In this document: positions 30,596 to 32,447 of the stretch, piece by piece
Layout of the letters: each line of letters starts with the position of its first letter
Position numbering within the stretch: position 1 is the first letter of the stretch
Source of the DNA: Streptomyces sp. rh34
GTDB taxonomy: Bacteria > Actinomycetota > Actinomycetes > Streptomycetales > Streptomycetaceae
Direction: 5' to 3'
DNA: 32,447 nucleotides
Assembly: GCF_002551245.1 (NCBI RefSeq)
Contig: NZ_NTGZ01000061.1
Location: forward strand, 1 to 32,447
The notes under the pieces: model-generated
What the model was told of the DNA's origin: nothing
Seen by the model: the letters and a program-made list of their open reading frames with translations, nothing else
The model's database searches: none
Program-made: the position numbers and the translations under genes

Positions 30596-31186
30596 GTGCT
30601 GGATCTGTCGGAGCTGTTCGGTGAGGGCTGGTGCGTGACGATCGCCCCGACTGGTGTCGTGCCCACGCTGGAGCGGATGGGGGGTGGGCAACGCCGTTCG
30701 TGTCGACGACGGGCTGGAACGGGTCAGCGAGCGGCTGTGATCCGGCGGGGAGGGGCCGAGGTCACGATCCTGGCACGGGAGTTGCGGGACGGCTGGTGCC
30801 TCGCGATCGAGCTGGAGGGCACGTCGGGCTGGGTGGGGATGGGCAGGAAGGTACGGGCGGAACTGTCCGCGCGCGGCCGGGTGGCCGTCTCCGCCTTCCA
30901 GGATCCCAACCAGATCATGATGCAGGTGGCGGTCGACGGCACCCCGCTCTGTGAACTGAACCTGATCGCCGGGTACTTCACCCGCGGCCAGGAGGCCGAG
31001 GGCGCCGAGGTCGAGTCTCTGCTGGCCGCAGGGTTCTCCCGTGACGGGGGTCCGGTCGGGCAGGCCGCGCAGCTGGATCTCGGTCGGCGCGCCGTGCCGG
31101 CTCTTGTCGCGGTGACCGGTGTGGAGTTGGAGGAGGCCCGTTTCGACGGTCCTTGGTACGCGGGCCTCGCAGCTCCTGTGCGGTAG
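30596..31186 (+). CDS. DUF6461-like protein with a compensated frameshift
   Basis: A 196-residue protein from a GTG that has GGAGGAGGG nine bases upstream; ATGs at 30575 and 30542 are alternative starts. The pattern GWCVTIAPTGVVPTLERMG, then GWCLAIELEGTSGWVG and LSARGRVAVSAFQDPNQIM fits DUF6461 (function unknown), at moderate certainty. Between 30683 and 30739 the open frame reads an Arg-rich GGGQRRSCRRRAGTG, while the +1 frame reads the far more natural GVGNAVRVDDGLERVSERL. An extra G in the G-run at 30679-30684 and a second indel near 30738 would explain this. The gene may therefore be damaged or mis-assembled. Confidence 0.52.
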   Translation: MLDLSELFGEGWCVTIAPTGVVPTLERMGGGQRRSCRRRAGTGQRAAVIRRGGAEVTILARELRDGWCLAIELEGTSGWVGMGRKVRAELSARGRVAVSAFQDPNQIMMQVAVDGTPLCELNLIAGYFTRGQEAEGAEVESLLAAGFSRDGGPVGQAAQLDLGRRAVPALVAVTGVELEEARFDGPWYAGLAAPVR

Positions 31187-31192
31187 GCGTTC

Positions 31193-31635
31193 ACGCTCGG
31201 ACGGGAACAGCGGGGCACCGGGCGGAGTGTGGTCATCGTCGAGCTGGCCCCGGACGTCCTCGATGAACCACCTCAGCGTGCGGTCGGGGCCGTTGATCAG
31301 CGGCACCATCCGTTCGCGCACGCCCGAGCCGCGCGCGCCCTCGCCGTGACGCGCGTGGAGCTTCCCGAAGCGGCCCAGCGCCCACGTGATCTCGGCCAGA
31401 TCGAGCTGGCACGCCTCGCTCACGCACGGGCCGACGGGGACATCGGTTTCGATGTGGTCGGCGGGCCCCGCAGAACCTTCCCGAAGGACACGTCGGCGTC
31501 GGTCGGCTCCATCTCCCCCAGTGGCCGGCCGCACCAGGCCCGCCTCTGGTCCAGGTGGCCGACGTCCCCGCGGATGGTTCCGTCCGCCGGCCCCACAGAG
31601 ACCCGCGCGAGCACGAACCCGGCCGGCAGGTCGGT
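31193..31635 (-). pseudogene. Tyrosine recombinase/integrase, internally deleted
   Basis: Two pieces of one family appear in different frames. The first (about 31635-31459) reads LPAGFVLARVSVGPADGTIR, GDVGHLDQRRAWCGRPLGEM and TDADVSFGKVLRG, the SAM-like N-terminal domain. The second (31423-31193) reads EACQLDLAEITWALGRFGKL, RERMVPLINGPDRTLRWFIE and PLFPSER, part of the catalytic domain. About 100 or more residues between them and the C-terminal HxxR and Tyr are missing. It cannot be active. The family is common in Streptomyces chromosome arms. Confidence 0.72.
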
Positions 31636-31639
31636 CGAA

Positions 31640-32063
31640 GAACCGCCTGGCCGTAGCGGCAGACACTCAGCGGTCCTCAGGAGAACGCGCGGGATATCGC
31701 ACAGGAGTGCGCCACTGCCGCGGCCGGGCTCGATCACGAGCCGGCTATCCCGGGCGACAAGCTGGAACAGCCCCGAGGCGGCCGATAGATGGTGCCGCCA
31801 TCCGGTGTGGCGATCGGCGGAGCACGGCATGCCGGAAAACGGCTGTCGATATAAGCGGCGGGATATCCGCGGAACACCTCCGGCCTTCCGTACAGGGACT
31901 CTCGGCAAGCCCTTTCACCTGCTGTCCTGGAAAGGCTTGTGGTCATGCGCCGATCTGCTGCGCGACCACTCGAATGGCCCTCCTTCTCTCGTCATTCCTC
32001 TGTGGTCGTATGAGCGAGTCACGCGCACGATTTCGCCACAACTCTGCCAAAGTGCATTTCGGC
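31640..32063. other. Non-coding, lower-G+C stretch
   Basis: No recognisable gene was found. A hairpin with arms CAAGCCCTTTC (31906-31916) and GAAAGGCTTG (31930-31939) is present, with one bulged base. Base use is less G/C biased than in the intact genes, suggesting old mobile-element debris or a long regulatory region before the glycosyltransferase. Confidence 0.4.
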
Positions 32064-32265
32064 TTAGACCCACCGGCAATGGGGGGTGGAAGAAGGAGCG
32101 GGGCTGGGTGCGTGCAGCTGCAAGGCGGAGGATCGAGGCAACGCGGAGCGTTGATGTTTGACGACAACGCCGGAGGGGACCCCTCCCTGCTCGATCGAAT
32201 CCGAGAGCTTGGGGGAGCGCGTTCCCAGCCCCGCGACGCCGCCCCACCATTGCCGGTGGGTCTTA
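32064..32265. mobile_element. MITE-like element, 196 bp with 16-bp inverted ends and TTA flanks
   Basis: GACCCACCGGCAATGG (32067-32082) and its exact reverse complement (32247-32262) bound the element. Farther in, GCGGGGCTGGG (32098-32108) is mirrored at 32224-32234, so the arms extend imperfectly to about 42 bp. The direct repeat TTA on both sides (32064-32066, 32263-32265) fits a 3-bp target duplication as made by some IS5-family elements. No transposase is encoded. It might instead be a long leader hairpin of the next gene. Confidence 0.55.
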
Positions 32266-32303
32266 CTCACCGGATTGAGCAAAGAGAGCCGTGCGTGCTG
32301 CAC

Positions 32304-32447
32304 ATGCGTCGTACTGAAGAAAGCCAATTGACGGTCCTTCATTTGGTTCAGCCCGTGGACGGCGGAGTGGCCCGGGTCGTCACCGATCTCGTCAGGGCCC
32401 AGGCCGGGTCCGGGCTGCGCCCCGTGGTCGCCTGCCCGCCCGGGAGC
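32304..32447 (+). CDS. Glycosyltransferase (GT4-like), N-terminal part only
   Basis: Forty-eight codons open at the window end. LTVLHLVQPVDGGVARVVTD followed by LVRAQAGSGLRPVVACPPGS is the start of the first Rossmann domain of GT-B glycosyltransferases of polysaccharide clusters; GG binds the acceptor loop in this family. It would move a sugar from a nucleotide donor to a growing glycan at the membrane. The ATG at 32304 gives the usual short lead-in. A GTG at 32295 with AGAGAG before it, and an in-frame ATG at 32154 with GGAG, are alternatives; the last would place the right end of the MITE-like element inside the gene. Confidence 0.75.
   Translation, partial: MRRTEESQLTVLHLVQPVDGGVARVVTDLVRAQAGSGLRPVVACPPGS

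Noticed and set aside
1..32447. CRISPR arrays, tRNA, rRNA, riboswitches
   Set aside because: No regularly spaced repeats, cloverleaf or conserved riboswitch core was recognised on either strand by eye.

Overview
The window is about 72% G+C by eye, with strong third-position G/C bias, GTG starts, ATGA/GTGA stop-start overlaps and protein families typical of Streptomyces. It is read as a piece of a Streptomyces chromosome. Bases 10-28 are the 19-bp Tn5/Nextera mosaic end, so the window begins at the raw end of an assembled contig.

Layout. (1) 254-5377, minus strand: five overlapping genes for a nickel/peptide-type ABC importer (ATPase, ATPase, permease, permease, lipoprotein). A 17-bp TTGC-N9-GCAA box in front of the binding protein matches the Nur (nickel-responsive Fur family) operator, which points to nikABCDE. 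(2) 5513-8783, minus: two acyl-CoA dehydrogenases and a quinone-oxidoreductase-like MDR protein in one coupled operon with its own terminator and operator-like palindromes. (3) 8903-11040: XRE-cupin regulator (probably leaderless), PIG-L deacetylase, and a divergent rhodanese with a 32-bp perfect palindrome in its leader. (4) 11090-18585: a prolyl-aminopeptidase-like hydrolase and a glycine-betaine/choline (OpuC/ProU) transporter whose ATPase-CBS gene is separated from its binding protein and two permeases by an aldo/keto reductase, a DUF2087 protein and a Ddn-type reductase-hemerythrin fusion. (5) 18730-20743: SRPBCC - DUF4166 - TetR operon behind a promoter flanked by two identical 16-bp operators in opposite orientation. 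(6) 20967-23109: a TPR protein coupled to a trans-prenyl diphosphate synthase, closed by a strong terminator. (7) 23186-27690: isochorismatase-like hydrolase; divergent CGNR regulator and Asp-nucleophile alpha/beta hydrolase; AraC - cupin - SGNH hydrolase cluster, the SGNH gene being frameshifted at its 3' end.

(8) From about 27.7 kb the character changes to a graveyard: an IS481 transposase scrap, a truncated piece that resembles the telomere-associated protein Tap, an intact-looking cytochrome P450, a ricin-lectin scrap, a DUF6461-like gene with a compensated frameshift, an internally deleted tyrosine recombinase, and a 196-bp MITE-like element with 16-bp perfect inverted ends flanked by TTA. 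This mix suggests a chromosome-arm or integrated-plasmid region. The window ends inside a glycosyltransferase gene that may open a polysaccharide cluster.

No rRNA, tRNA or CRISPR array was seen. Identifications rest on motif reading only; no database search was possible. The most novel items are the twin inverted operators at 18645-18705, the shared GACGATCGTC palindrome in the AraC cluster, the TPR-prenyl synthase pair, and the MITE-like element.
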